Positions 1 to 8,915 of a stretch of 64,000 nt of DNA are shown here, one piece after another; within the stretch, counting starts at the first letter, position 1; the number at the start of each line of letters is the position of its first letter. The position numbers and the translations under genes were made by a program. The notes beneath the pieces were generated by a model that saw only the letters and a list, made by a program, of their open reading frames with translations, did not search any database and was not told the DNA's origin. The stretch comes from Corticium candelabrum (taxonomy: Eukaryota; Porifera; Homoscleromorpha; Homosclerophorida; Plakinidae). The stretch spans positions 1,072,621 through 1,136,620 of the forward strand of contig NC_085098.1 in assembly GCF_963422355.1 (NCBI RefSeq). Direction: 5' to 3'.

Positions 1-530
1 ATCACCTTATGGGCTAGGTGCCTGTCTGACACACATACTGCCAGATGGCGAGGAGAGACCGATAGCCGGATCTGCAGACTGATCAATATAAAGATGCTAC
101 CTTTCGAGCAAAAGACCTCGAACCAGGATCAACTGTAAGTGTCTGGAACCCGAGACAGGACAGTAGAGAGAAGTGGTTAGGTGGTACCATAGTTCAGAAA
201 CTGGGTTCCACAAATTACTTGGTCAATGTCGGAGGAAGTACTAGATATGTACATGTGGACCAACTAAGATCCAGAGATGAGAGGAGTATGTCACACGTGG
301 CAGAGACAGAAGAAGCACCAATTTCAGTGGCCCTGGATAAAGACACACAGCGAGATAAAGCAGCAGTTGAAGAGAACACAACAGTTGAACTAGGTGAATC
401 AAGCCAGGAGACACCAACGACAGCAACAGCCGAGTTATCACCCGGAGCAGAAAGAAGATATCCGGCGAGATCCAACAGGAGACCTCCTGCTAGATACCGA
501 CAAGACTAAGGATGGAGGACTGTGGTGTAT
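1..530 (+). pseudogene. Ty3/gypsy pol C-terminus, truncated and frameshifted
   Basis: This is the tail of a retrotransposon polyprotein: the region after the integrase core and the chromatin-side C-terminus. One frame from base 2 reads SPYGLGACLTHILP, resembling the SPAQ-LMGRRLR-LP motif that follows gypsy integrase cores, and stops near 83. The next frame, open from about 66 to 509, gives LEPGSTVSVWNPRQ, a W-GT-V stretch, and a basic proline/arginine end (RRYPARSNRRPPARYRQD). That order, integrase tail followed by an arginine-rich end, is usual for gypsy elements. The rest of the element lies left of the window. At least one frameshift shows it is dead. Bases 531-680 carry no recognisable coding and could be the 3' LTR, but I cannot see its partner. 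Confidence 0.75.
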
Positions 531-680
531 TGTGTGTACTAATTAGTTAGAGGCGGAGTTACGATGACATGTATAAGATAGCCGTAAAGCAATTGCATTG
601 TTAGAGTCTGTGTTCCGCGTTCAGATATAGTTTAGTGTGTCTATAGCAATAGAGCGTCAGTCTTCCATGGTGTAGAATCA

Positions 681-965
681 GTGTGTGCGTTTAAGTGCAA
701 ATACAGTACAGTATTCTTCTGCGAACGCTGTCTACACGGATACACGCGACAAGACCTTCTCGAACAACACAAACCCGACTGTCGAGGTATCGGACATCGC
801 GCCATCCGAGTAGAGATGCCCGAAAAAGGCAAGAACAAACTCACTTTCCAGAATTACCAAAACCAACTCAAAGTCCCTTACACCTATGCAGACTTTGAGT
901 TTCTCATCAACAAGATCGAAGGTCCCATATGTGATCCCAACAAAAGCAACACCGAAAGACAGCTC
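681..965 (+). pseudogene. Polinton family-B DNA polymerase, N-terminal fragment (relic A)
   Basis: The protein-primed polymerase copies the Polinton genome. Only the N-terminal portion is present. A cysteine/histidine cluster (FFCERCLHGYTRQDLLEQH, then PDCRGIGH) is followed by VPYTYADFEFL, in which D-F-E is the Exo I metal-binding motif of the 3'-5' exonuclease. This finger-plus-exonuclease order is characteristic of Polinton/Maverick polymerases. The fragment ends near 965 and runs directly into capsid-protein sequence, so the catalytic polymerase domain (the remaining 800 or more residues) is missing by deletion. No other polymerase fragment is visible in the window. Confidence 0.8.
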
Positions 966-1197
966 ATTACGAAGCTTTCGAGTGTTTGAGAGTCCCACTG
1001 AAGACGACTCGATCACCGAGTTTCAATACATCAAGTATCTTCCCAACAATCTTCCCAAGGTGGGCACGACTGACATCGAAGTGCGATGGCAACTGAGTGC
1101 GGACCCGGAATGGAATTATCACGTCTACTGTGTTATCTTGAATGATCGATACAAGACTTTGGAAACGGAGCTTGAAAAGATGAATGTGATCGTTTAA
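966..1197 (+). pseudogene. Polinton major capsid protein remnant, large internal deletion (relic A)
   Basis: The major capsid protein of Polintons is a double jelly-roll protein. Here only the two ends survive. The start of the fragment (FRVFESPTEDDSITEFQYI) matches the N-terminus of the capsid gene in relic B (near 39770, minus). About 30 residues later it switches to the C-terminus (DIEVRWQLSA, ending EKMNVIV stop), which matches relic B near 38390-38520. Roughly 1.1 kb of coding is therefore absent. The deletion joined in frame, so one ORF now runs from polymerase sequence through both capsid ends to 1197. Confidence 0.75.
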
Positions 1198-1222
1198 CGT
1201 AACCGTATATATAAATAGAGAC

Positions 1223-1720
1223 ATGAGTTACATCAATTACGGATTCACTCTGACCGCTAGTCAGAAGCAGGCGCGACAAAATGCACATCAAAAACAAATG
1301 GGCTACACCCTACAATTATCTCATTCTCAGCTTTTGGAAGACGATTATCTCGCTCTCACTAAGACGCAATACAACAAGATTACCAAAGCGAAGAACGAAC
1401 GGTTGGAATATCGAGTTGTAACTATCCAAGACGCAGACAGCATAAAATGGCTGAGCCATCGGTGCTATCATTGCTAAAATAATGCCCCATGTCTTCAAAT
1501 ACACTCCCAAAGTACTGGGCACTCTAGCTAGGTCTTGCCGCAGCATCTGACGGAATACAGAAAGCGATCTCTGGAAGTGGGAAAAAGCCAGGCGTTGTGA
1601 GAAACATCGTCGTACGAAGCAGGCGTTTTGGGACTATTAAATCAATGATGGGAATAATGCTCTGCAGTCTAGCAGCTCCTCTCATAGGTAAACTGTTTGA
1701 AGCCGGATCCCCAGGCAATG
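1223..1720 (+). pseudogene. Polinton hydrophobic virion-type protein (relic A)
   Basis: The first 84 codons are intact, begin MSYINYGFTLTASQKQ, and contain LTKTQYNKITKAKN. Families found next to Polinton/adintovirus capsid genes carry the same pattern: TLTxxQ, then LTKTQ-NKI-KAK, then LSKTQ-KM, followed by a glycine-rich hydrophobic tail. The tail continues in other frames (VLGTL, SGSGKK, further hydrophobic stretches to about 1720), so at least two frameshifts have occurred. Relic B carries the homologue on the minus strand at 37830-38348. It sits directly after the capsid remnant and before the protease, as in relic B. A membrane-active minor virion protein is the likely role, inferred from position and hydrophobicity. 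Confidence 0.65.
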
Positions 1721-1789
1721 TTGGCGCTAGATTAATTGCCTGCTACCGCTGGCAAAAAAATTACCTAGTATTAAAGAAAGAAGAGGAAA

Positions 1790-2225
1790 ACGTCTAACTC
1801 TTCCTGGAATCTGTTGATCAATATACTGAGAAATCACGTTGTAGACAACTACAGAGGAACTTATAGCAAAGATGCCATACCAGCTAATCCCAAAGACGAC
1901 GAATGTCTCGTCATCAATCTGGAAGATTACTTTGATGGTAATGGTACCCATTGGGTAGCCATATACACATGTATAACGGGAAACGAGATGTAGAATATTT
2001 TGATAGTCTTGGTATGCGACCTCCAAGTGTGATCTATCAATATATGCAAAAAGACGGGTAAAGGTATCGTGTATAACTCCAGTATGCTACAGGATATCAA
2101 TAGCGTTCTGAGTGGTTATTACTGTATCCACTTCATAGTCCACCATTGACAAGGGCGTCCTATGCGTGATATTCTTCTCGATTTCACCCAAGTACCATCA
2201 TCGGGCAACGAACGACAAGTAGGAA
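1790..2225 (+). pseudogene. Polinton adenain-like cysteine protease (relic A)
   Basis: Adenovirus-type proteases mature virion proteins. The expected motifs appear in order: YRGTYSKDAIP upstream, ECLVINLED, the catalytic-histidine motif GTHWVAIY (about 1945-1968), YFDSLGMRPP carrying the acidic residue (about 2000-2030), and the catalytic-cysteine motif SGYYCIHF (about 2110-2140). An in-frame stop lies between the histidine and YFDS segments, and further shifts follow, so the gene is dead. A degenerate copy lies in relic B at 37360-37770 on the minus strand. The protease lies between the virion protein and the zinc-ribbon ORF in both relics. Confidence 0.75.
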
Positions 2226-2252
2226 ATTTTATGTAGACGTATATATAGCACC

Positions 2253-2436
2253 ATGTCGTCGTACTGTGTGAGGTGTAAAAAGAAAACTCCAGAAGTTAAT
2301 TCCACCGCGGTAAAACCAAGAATAACAGAATAGCCATGAAATCTGTATGTCCTGTATGTAGAACCAAGAAATCCAGATTCATATCTATGAATGAAGCCAA
2401 AACGGTGGGTTTCTGGGTTAATAAAAAGTCTGCTTG
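2253..2436 (+). pseudogene. Small Polinton zinc-ribbon protein (relic A)
   Basis: The ORF starts MSSYCVRCKKKTPEV, giving a first C-x2-C pair. After one frameshift near 2312 it continues with KSVCPVCRTKKSRFIS, giving the second C-x2-C pair. Two CxxC knuckles around a short basic linker match the small zinc-ribbon proteins that commonly lie beside the protease and integrase in Polintons and adintoviruses. Their function is unknown. The relic B copy is at about 37190-37350 on the minus strand. A short glycine- and lysine-rich stretch follows to about 2530 (LGLGAANPVAGLRLPG). Confidence 0.6.
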
Positions 2437-2529
2437 GTTTGGGCGCTGCCAACCCTGTTGCTGGTCTGAGGTTGCCCGGCATTGTTGGTGGAGGTGGTAA
2501 AAACGTAAAAAGGGTAAAAAGAAAAAAAG

Positions 2530-2968
2530 TAGTGTTGACAGATCAACTCGCCGAAGGACTCCATAAACCCGCAAAACGACAATTTTCCAACGAGACGTGT
2601 CAGGGTGTGAGGTGTGGACGACAGTTGGTCTGCGGATCTCGTCGACATGCAGTCTTTCTCCAAATACAACGATGGGGTCAAGTATCTTCTCAATGCCATC
2701 GACGTGTTCAGCAAGTACGCGTGGTCGATTCCTCTACGGGATAAACGGGTAAAGCTATTGTAGAACCTTTGGATACGATCATACCTTCCAAACCAAGGAA
2801 CTTGTGATTAGATCATGGTGGTGAGTTTTATAATGAAACCACGGGGATCGCTGGTTAAGGTTAAGAGAAAATAATATTCACAGGTATTCGACTTACAATG
2901 AAGGTAAAGCAGTGGTGGTAGAAAGATTTAATCGGACTCTGAAAACGTACACCGGTATACCCTTTCTC
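2530..2968 (+). pseudogene. Polinton integrase, N-terminal half, broken by inversion (relic A)
   Basis: This is a retroviral-type (rve) integrase with a D-D-E catalytic core. Visible are LHKPAKRQF, the first aspartate in WSADLVDMQSF, NAIDVFSKYAW with the second aspartate, DHGGEFYNETTGI, and VVERFNRTLK with the glutamate (about 2925-2945). At least two frameshifts and stops interrupt it. Sequence homology ends immediately after FNRTLK and ankyrin sequence begins. The missing C-terminal half lies at 4941-5421 on the opposite strand. Relic B has no integrase at the equivalent place. Confidence 0.75.
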
Positions 2969-2978
2969 CCAATAAAGT

Positions 2979-3838
2979 CATGGCCATAGCTGCCACTTGC
3001 GGCCATGTCGTTATGGTGCATCTAGGTTGACAACTCGCCGCCACCCACGTCCGAGAGGCTATGAACAGCTGCCGGTGGAGGTCACGACTACGTCGTGCGA
3101 TTGTGTTACAACTATGACAAGGTCGATCTCGATGGATCCGGAGTCGTGGAATGGGCTACACAGGTGGTCACAAGAACGTCGTGCGTTTATGTCAAGAATT
3201 GAGAGCCACGGATCTTGACCGGGCCATATTGTGGGCCCTAAAAGGTGGTCACGAAAACATCATGGGCCTGTGTCGTGATTGAAGTGTCACCAATTTTGAT
3301 CTACCCATGGCCTGGGCAGCAGACGATGGTCGTGAAGATATAGTGCGACTATGGTCGCGAATGGAGAGCCACCGACGTCGACCGAGCTATGGCGTTTGCC
3401 GTAAGTGGTGGTCAAGAATCCATAGTTTGCCTGTGTCGTGATTGGGGCGCCAACGAGATCGACCGGGCTATGACGTATGCCGCAGAAGAAGGCCATGAAT
3501 CTATCGTGCGACTATGTTGTGATTCTTGAGCCACCGACGTCGACCTGGCTATAGTGTCTGCTGCAAACAACGGTCACGAATCTATAGTGTACTTGTGTCG
3601 TGATCGGGGTAGTGAAGAATTCAACGCTACCATGACTCGCGCCGCCAGGTACGGTCACATTAGGATCGTGATTCTATGCAATAGGTGGGGCGCAACCGAC
3701 ATCGAATTGGCCATGGAATGTGTCGAAGAGGGGAATCACGAAGAAATCGCAATTGTATGTCATCTGGGCCACCATCGATTCAGATTGAGCAGACTCACCC
3801 ACATCATCACCAACGCAACTAACCCTCTAGAAGGGTAA
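2979..3838 (+). pseudogene. Ankyrin-type repeat protein (relic A)
   Basis: Repeats of about 33 residues carry the pattern GH-x-(E/N)-I-V-x-L-C-R-D-W-x-A-(T/x)-(D/E)-(I/V/F)-D-x-A-M-x-x-A-A. Examples are GHKNVVRLC, ATDLDRAILWAL, GHENIMGLC, TNFDLPMAWAA and NGHESIVYLCRDRG. At least seven units are spread over several frames, so the gene is frameshifted; the best single ORF is 3554-3838. Such arrays, with WGA-T-D spacing, resemble the ankyrin families of large DNA viruses and Polintons, where they often interact with host proteins. The relic B homologue (35237-36020) is closely similar in sequence and order. Confidence 0.7.
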
Positions 3839-4288
3839 TGTTTTAATATGTTTGGTCGCCCATGGCAAATGTCTTCCATGGTATACACCGAGATTCCTCG
3901 AATGTCGGTTCTGGAGATGGTACCCAACCCGACATACACCAAGGTTCGTCGTATGATTCCTTTTTGTTTCCTCTTCCTGCTTGGGTTTATACGACGCTTC
4001 CTCCATATCCAATCTTTGTCGGGAGGTCTCAGAACACGCAATGCCGAGTCAAGCACCTCATCACCAATTCTATCATGCTCGTGTAGTTCTAAGAGGTATT
4101 TCAACATCTTTGATGTCAGATCGCGCATAATCGAGTGCCGTGCCACCGATATGCTCCTGGTCGTATAGTTGTAAGAGGTACGTGAGCTCCTTGGTAGGTG
4201 GATTCAAAACGCGCAATGCACGGTCAGGTGCCACCGCACTGATATCACTTTCGTCGTACAAGTTCAAGAGATCTTCGAGTGTCTCCAT
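3838..4288 (-). pseudogene. Unrecognised protein built from about 40-residue repeats (relic A)
   Basis: I do not recognise this family. Reading from 4288, the protein has three similar units: LEDLLNLYDESDIS..ALRVLNPPTK, LTYLLQLYDQEHIGGTALDYA, and a third in another frame with LKYLLELHEHDRIGDEVLDS and ALRVLRPPDK. The shared pattern is (L/Y)LL-x-L-(Y/H)-(D/E)-x-x-x-I-x-x-x-x-L-D-x-A-L-R-x-L-x-P-P-x-K, suggesting a helical repeat. A basic stretch (WRKRR, RKRKQK) follows near the end. It overlaps the 3' end of the ankyrin ORF and is antisense to it. The same gene, order and orientation recur in relic B at 36017-36501, which supports real coding. At least one frameshift separates units two and three. 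Confidence 0.55.
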
Positions 4289-4368
4289 GGCTATATGAAT
4301 GGTTATATAAAAATATTGCACCCTGTTACATAAAAACTTATGAGAATAATATAGTCTATAAATATGAA

Positions 4369-4766
4369 ATGTTGTGCACGTGCAAATCAGACGATTTGTA
4401 CGACATCAGTACTTGCTGCGAATCTCGAGAGGTCATTTAATGTCCTCGTTGTCGGACCATCCACTACGACGGCGAGTGTTGGTATTGCGCCCTCCATCCT
4501 CCGAAGAAATTGGAATGGATCGAGCCCGTACCTAAAAATGTAAATGTGCTGCAAAGGTTTAAAAGGTGTACGAATAAGAATATGTATGCGTGGAATGTGG
4601 TAGCATCTACGACGTAGACCGCCCGAAAGCGGGACCAAACACTTACTACGTCAAAAGATCCAAATACAATCTCAAATACCACACCAGGAACCAAGAACGC
4701 TTCGATCTCACCGACGATGAGAAGAGGACGGTCGCGATGATAATTCGACAGATAGAGAAAATATAG
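4369..4766 (+). pseudogene. Cysteine-rich zinc-finger protein (relic A)
   Basis: The ORF starts MLCTCKSDDLYDISTC. Beyond one in-frame stop and a shift it continues with CPRCRTI-HYDGECWYCALHPP (C-x2-C followed by C-x2-C). A later frame gives ECVECGSIYDVD, then a basic region and a conserved end (DDEKRTVAMIIRQIEKI, stop at 4764-4766). Paired CxxC knuckles suggest a double zinc ribbon or RING-like fold; the function is unknown. Relic B carries the homologue at 36581-36985 with the same start and end. It sits divergently next to the repeat protein, separated by about 80 bp. Confidence 0.55.
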
Positions 4767-4774
4767 TATATAGT

Positions 4775-4940
4775 CTCCACCAAAAAACTCATCAAATTGG
4801 ATTTTATTCTATCCAAGATATTCTCGCGATTGGGTCTTCCACAGCAAACCCGACAATGTGCACCCGACGATGTGCACCCACCGCCCAAAAGACTGTAATC
4901 ATGTACGGGAAACTATGCAACTCTATCGAAGATCTTATCC
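4775..4940 (+). other. Conserved Polinton segment after the zinc-finger gene (relic A)
   Basis: This segment aligns with 36990-37150 in relic B. On the plus strand both read KLIKL-x-FILSKIF-x-R-x-GL followed by a cysteine and prolines (relic B: KLIKLAFILSKIFTRMGLSE). It may be a short ORF or the 3' flank of the zinc gene. It ends where the integrase fragment begins in relic A and where the minus-strand zinc ribbon begins in relic B. Confidence 0.4.
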
Positions 4941-5421
4941 AAGGGTAGTGAGGTTGTCTACCCAACTGTTGAACGTTTCCATTTGACCAACGCTCGTCGA
5001 CCCTTCCTCCGTATCACCTTCTCGATACGAAACACGTCTTGGAATTTCTTTTGTAATTCTGGCTCGTAGAAAGAGCCCTCTATATTCTCCCAGTTCCAGT
5101 GTTTGATCTTGTAGGTCACCGGGTTGATGTTCTGTATTTCGACAATCTCGAAGACATCTTCGGTCCAACTGGGTGTGTATCCCTTTTCAAAGATCTTCTA
5201 TTTAGCAATACGAACACGATTACCGATTTTGAATTTTGAATTTTTACGGATACTTCATCACCATACAGATGATTTCAAACGAGTTCGTTTTTTTCTGGCT
5301 TTGGTGAGTGTCATTCGTATAGATCTATGATAGGAGGTATAGTATTGTTTCAGCAGGGTATCCGAAACGTCAATATACCTATTGGTGTTGTTGGCCAAGA
5401 AATACTTCCACATAACTAGAG
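4941..5421 (-). pseudogene. Polinton integrase, C-terminal half, inverted (relic A)
   Basis: Read on the minus strand from 5421, the fragment starts MWKYFLANNTNRYIDVSDTL and continues with YTSYHRSIRMTLTKARKK. A later frame contains FKIGNRVRIAK, GYTPSWTEDVFEIVEIQ and NPVTYKIKHWN. Near the left end, an SFYEPELQK and VIRRKGRRALVKWKR stretch resembles a chromodomain-like tail. This is the standard C-terminus of Polinton integrases. The half-gene begins exactly where the plus-strand half at 2530-2968 stops, which shows the gene was split by inversion of the block between about 2969 and 5421. Confidence 0.75.
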
Positions 5422-5635
5422 CATGATAGGAGGCACCTAAGTTCATGTAATTAACAGTTACAAGGCCATCACGTGCTAAGAGACAAGGTTTACACTCACT
5501 TATGCGTACGATGGATGTTTTGTCCAAACACGTCCCAACACTGGTGGTTGATCGGACTAACAAAACAATTGGTAGAACATTGTCTTACGTCCTACTGTTA
5601 TTTTCCACACTGATAGGGTGCAAACAAGTCAAAAA
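5422..5635. repeat. Dispersed repeat, copy 1
   Basis: The stretch starting GAGGCACCTAAGTTCAT and ending near TTATTTTCCACACTGA is repeated with moderate divergence at 47158-47378 in the same orientation. Shared landmarks include AGAGACAAGGTTTACACT, TGGATGTTTTGTC and CCCAACACTGGTG. No coding is evident. It directly abuts the inverted integrase half, so it may mark an insertion or recombination boundary. The class is unknown. From 5636 to 5803 I see nothing further. Confidence 0.6.
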
Positions 5636-5803
5636 TGTAACGTAAAGATAGAGGCCGCTCCTTTGACTGTATAACCATTTTAAGTAATTTCCGTTCCAGA
5701 AACCTTAGTGACATGTACTGTTCTTGATGCAGACAAGTGTACAATCAAACAGCTAATATACTTCTGCTAATGCCTAGAGCATAAGTGGTATGCGTGTCAC
5801 AGG

Positions 5804-5834
<31 letters not shown>

Positions 5835-5854
5835 CGCGCGCGCGTGTGTGTGGG
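5804..5854. repeat. Compound microsatellite (GT)n(GC)n(GT)n
   Basis: Uninterrupted TG units pass into about ten GC units and back to GT. The alternating purine-pyrimidine tract precedes the LINE relic. Confidence 0.9.
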
Positions 5855-7015
5855 GGCTCTCCATAAAGACACCAGTGGAGCTGTGAGAGCATATGACAAC
5901 GTCTCCAAAGAGTTTTGGATTGGAAATGGTGTTAGACAGGGTAATGTGTTGGCACCCATTCTTTCTATTTTTAATTTTATTTATATTTTATTTATATTTT
6001 ATTTATATTTTTATTGTTTCGCCTATTTTTTGATGCAGCTATTAGCATGTCCCTGCAGAAGCACCTGCAGGAGAATGCAATTACCATCTTGTTCAACACA
6101 AACGCTGAGCTAGTACGAGCAGAAAGCAGATGAGAGATCAAACCTTGGATCCTAGATCTTGAGTATGCAGATGACATGAGTCTGCTCAGCAACTCTCTGG
6201 ATGAGTTGGAAGAGAATGTTACTAAATCTAGATCTGAGCTGCAACCAAATGGGCCTTTCCTTCAGTGCCCAAAAGACAAAAATTCTAGGCATTACTAACA
6301 ACCACAACAACTTTCAAGAAGTATCACTTTAAAGAGCACACATGAGCCTGCAGATGTTGTGGAGGAGTTTCACTACTAACAAATTTTGTCACATCATCTT
6401 GTCAGTTAGACAGAAAGATTAGTACAAGAATATGTAAAGCATCCAACAGCTTCAGATCTTTGTAAAATCATCTGCAATCAGAAATCAATCAAAACAACCT
6501 ATTAAACTAAGAATGCTCAAGACAGCTATCATACCAACTCTTCTTTTTTGCAGTGAGGCCTGGACACCTTCGTCTCAGCACATCAAGAGACTGCAGAGTT
6601 TCTGTATTGCTTACGAATCATCTTGGGCATATCAGTAAGAGAGAAGCAAAGGAATGCTGATGTTCGGGCTAAGGCAAGTATTGAGACTGTGGAAAAAATA
6701 ATCAGGAAGAGAAGGCTAAGGTGGCTAGCCAGAATGGAACCTCATTGTATTCCAAGGCAACTTATGGTTTGCAAGTTTGAAGGAGGTAAACGTTCTGTAG
6801 GCAGCCAGAAGCTGAGATGGATCGATGCTGAGATGAGAGATTTGGAAAAATGTAAGCTCAACAATAAATGGATGCACATTGCCCAACACGATGCTAAGTG
6901 GAGATCCATAGTCAATGCTGTAGTTACAGAGTTGAATGAGAAAGCTGAGGAAATAGAAAAGATAGAAAAAGATAAGAGGAAGAAAAGAAATGAAATGAGG
7001 GGAAGCAAGTATCAG
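5855..7015 (+). pseudogene. Non-LTR retrotransposon reverse transcriptase relic (LINE)
   Basis: This is a decayed reverse transcriptase. EFWIGNGVRQGNVLAPIL (about 5910-5965) is the conserved RT motif before the active site. Around 6160-6190 the frame reads EYADDMSLLSN, where A-D-D is the catalytic motif. At 6540-6720 come EAW-x-P and a lysine/arginine-rich RRLRWLARM, then GGKRSVGSQKLRWIDAEMRDL, the typical C-terminus of telomere-to-jockey-style LINE proteins that use an apurinic-type endonuclease. An AT-rich insertion near 5970-6030 and many stops break it. The longest intact part is the C-terminal ORF from 6623. No 5' half is present. Confidence 0.8.
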
Positions 7016-7119
7016 ATCAGACCAACCTACTGTACAGCGTATTCAATCTGGTTGCACTTTTACAGCCCAAGCCAAGGCAGGTCTTGTCACCAACAACAGA
7101 AACATAGAGTAACAGCCCA

Positions 7120-7545
7120 AGAGATATTTTGTTGTCACTGCCACCAATACTTAGAGAGTCATCATCTTGCAGGATTGCAGGTTCAAGTCACAGTGATGGT
7201 GAGTTATGGCATAATTTGCTTGGGCAAGAAACTCACACGCAATTGCCTCTCTCAACTCAGGAGTATAAATGAGTACCTGGTCATTGACTGGGGTAGCAAA
7301 GGCCCCCAACTATGACAAAGTCCATCAGCCACTGGGGTCCTGGTGGGACTTTGGGGTCCACACCACAGTTGACATCGCAGTCGGTGCTCCTGAGAGTACC
7401 AGGCCAGACTCCAGGAGATTGTGAGAGTACCTGGCCAGGCTCCAGGAGATTGCTTAGCACGGCCCATAGCTCCTGCGTAGTGCACAGGAACCCAGCCATC
7501 TGGACGTGTAACCATAACAAACGGCAGCTCCTTATCCATTTGCCA

Positions 7546-7547
<2 letters not shown>
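7120..7547 (+). repeat. tRNA-derived SINE, copy 1
   Basis: It contains a B-box-like AGGTTCAAGTCACAG (about 7182), then a body with ATGAGTACCTGGTCATTGAC (7269-7288) and CTCCAGGAGATTGCTTAGCA (about 7440). It is closely related to 8115-8530 and 14760-15150. This copy carries an extra internal tandem duplication of about 31 bp (TGAGAGTACC..AGGAGATTG at about 7390-7450). Its 3' end runs directly into a (GT)n tract. Confidence 0.7.
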
Positions 7548-7610
<63 letters not shown>

Positions 7611-7617
7611 GTGTGGT
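7548..7617. repeat. (GT)n microsatellite at SINE 3' end
   Basis: About 34 GT units with one GC interruption follow the SINE copy directly. Confidence 0.95.
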
Positions 7618-8114
7618 GCAAGGATGAGTGACAGAAGACAACTAAAGGAGGGTGTTTTATGGGCAGCTTTTAAATGCAATAGTTCAGGTACAAAGATGTG
7701 TCACACTACACAATGTGAACATTAGCCAAGAAGATTGGAAGCTGGTAGCATCAGGCCAGGCGGCTTGGAGAAAAGAAGTAAAATAACACGTCTAAACAGA
7801 CTTGAAGAATCTAGACTAAAGAAGTTAGAAAAACGACAAATGTGTTATCAAATGGATACAGGAGCCATCAACAGTCAGCATGTATCCAGCACTTGTCAAA
7901 GAGATTGCCATTCTTGAATTGGCCTACTTGCCCACAAGCGTGCTTACCAGAGGGTGTTCGGTGACAGCACCCCCAACAAACAGTCATTGTCTACATCAAC
8001 ATCGTCTCTCCTCTCATATGAAAGCCCACAAATGCAGAAGGAAGATCAAGAATTGACAGAAAGAAGAGAATTCACCAACTCAATTTTACGAACAGCGATC
8101 AAAGAAGTGTGCGT
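7618..8114 (+). other. Unassigned stretch with possible weak coding
   Basis: Two short open frames (7735-7917, lysine/arginine-rich; 7954-8151, polar and serine-rich) look less random than the flanks but match nothing I know and lack clear splice sites. I see no other feature here. They may be an old gene or element fragment between the two SINE copies. Confidence 0.15.
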
Positions 8115-8530
8115 GGTGTTTATATGTCAGTTGGTTAAAGATTCATCTTAGAGTGCTTATCCGGAACCCATCCGGGTTGCAGGTTCAAGTTACAGTGATG
8201 GCGAGATACGAAGTAATTTCCTCGGGCAGAAACTCACACACAATTGCTTCTCAACTCAGAAAAATAAATGAGTACCTGGTCATTGACTGGGGGTGGCAAA
8301 GCCCCAACTGTGACAAAGTCCATCAGCCACTTGGGTTCCAGTAAGACTTTGAATGCCCACACTGCAGTTGGCATTGCAGTCGGTACTCCTGCAAGTATCT
8401 GACCAGGTTCCAGGAGATTGCTTAGCACAGCCCATAGTTGCTGCGTAGTGCACCAAAACCCAGCTAACCCGCTGAGGGGTGTGACCATGTACAACAGCAG
8501 CTCTTTATCAATTTGCCAATTGCTGTGTGT
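8115..8530 (+). repeat. tRNA-derived SINE, copy 2
   Basis: The 5' end looks like a tRNA: GTCAGTTGGTTAAAG resembles an A box (near 8127), and GCAGGTTCAAGTTACAG (near 8180) resembles a B box. The body carries the same ATGAGTACCTGGTCATTGAC block (8268-8287) and the CAGGAGATTGCTTAGCAC block as copy 1. It ends in an interrupted TGTGTGTTTGTGTG tract. A tRNA-derived, Pol III-transcribed SINE is the natural reading. Confidence 0.75.
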
Positions 8531-8751
8531 TTGTGTGGGGTACATTTGTCAGCCACCTCCTCGTGGTATACACGGTAATGTGTCCATTAAATCAGCTAGG
8601 AGGTGACTTGGTCGTTACACTCCGTGTGGTTCAAGTAACCAGGGTGTGACTGCTATTTTTCCCCTTGGTCTTGCAAGCTAAGGCGGTGGTATTTATGCAC
8701 AAGAGAGAATAACAGAAAACTTCAATTACAAACCGAGAGAGTATGAGAGTG

Positions 8752-8816
<65 letters not shown>
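8752..8816. repeat. (GT)n microsatellite
   Basis: About 32 uninterrupted GT units lie just downstream of the MRPL47 stop. The flanking 8531-8915 has no gene that I can see. Confidence 0.95.
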
Positions 8817-8817
<1 letters not shown>

Positions 8818-8915
8818 TGTCAGAAAAAACGTGACCCGTTTCAAACAATAAAAATCTGCTAGAGTTTGAATCTTAGCTCGCAGTACATTTTACTAAAGTT
8901 ACCATTATGATCGAT

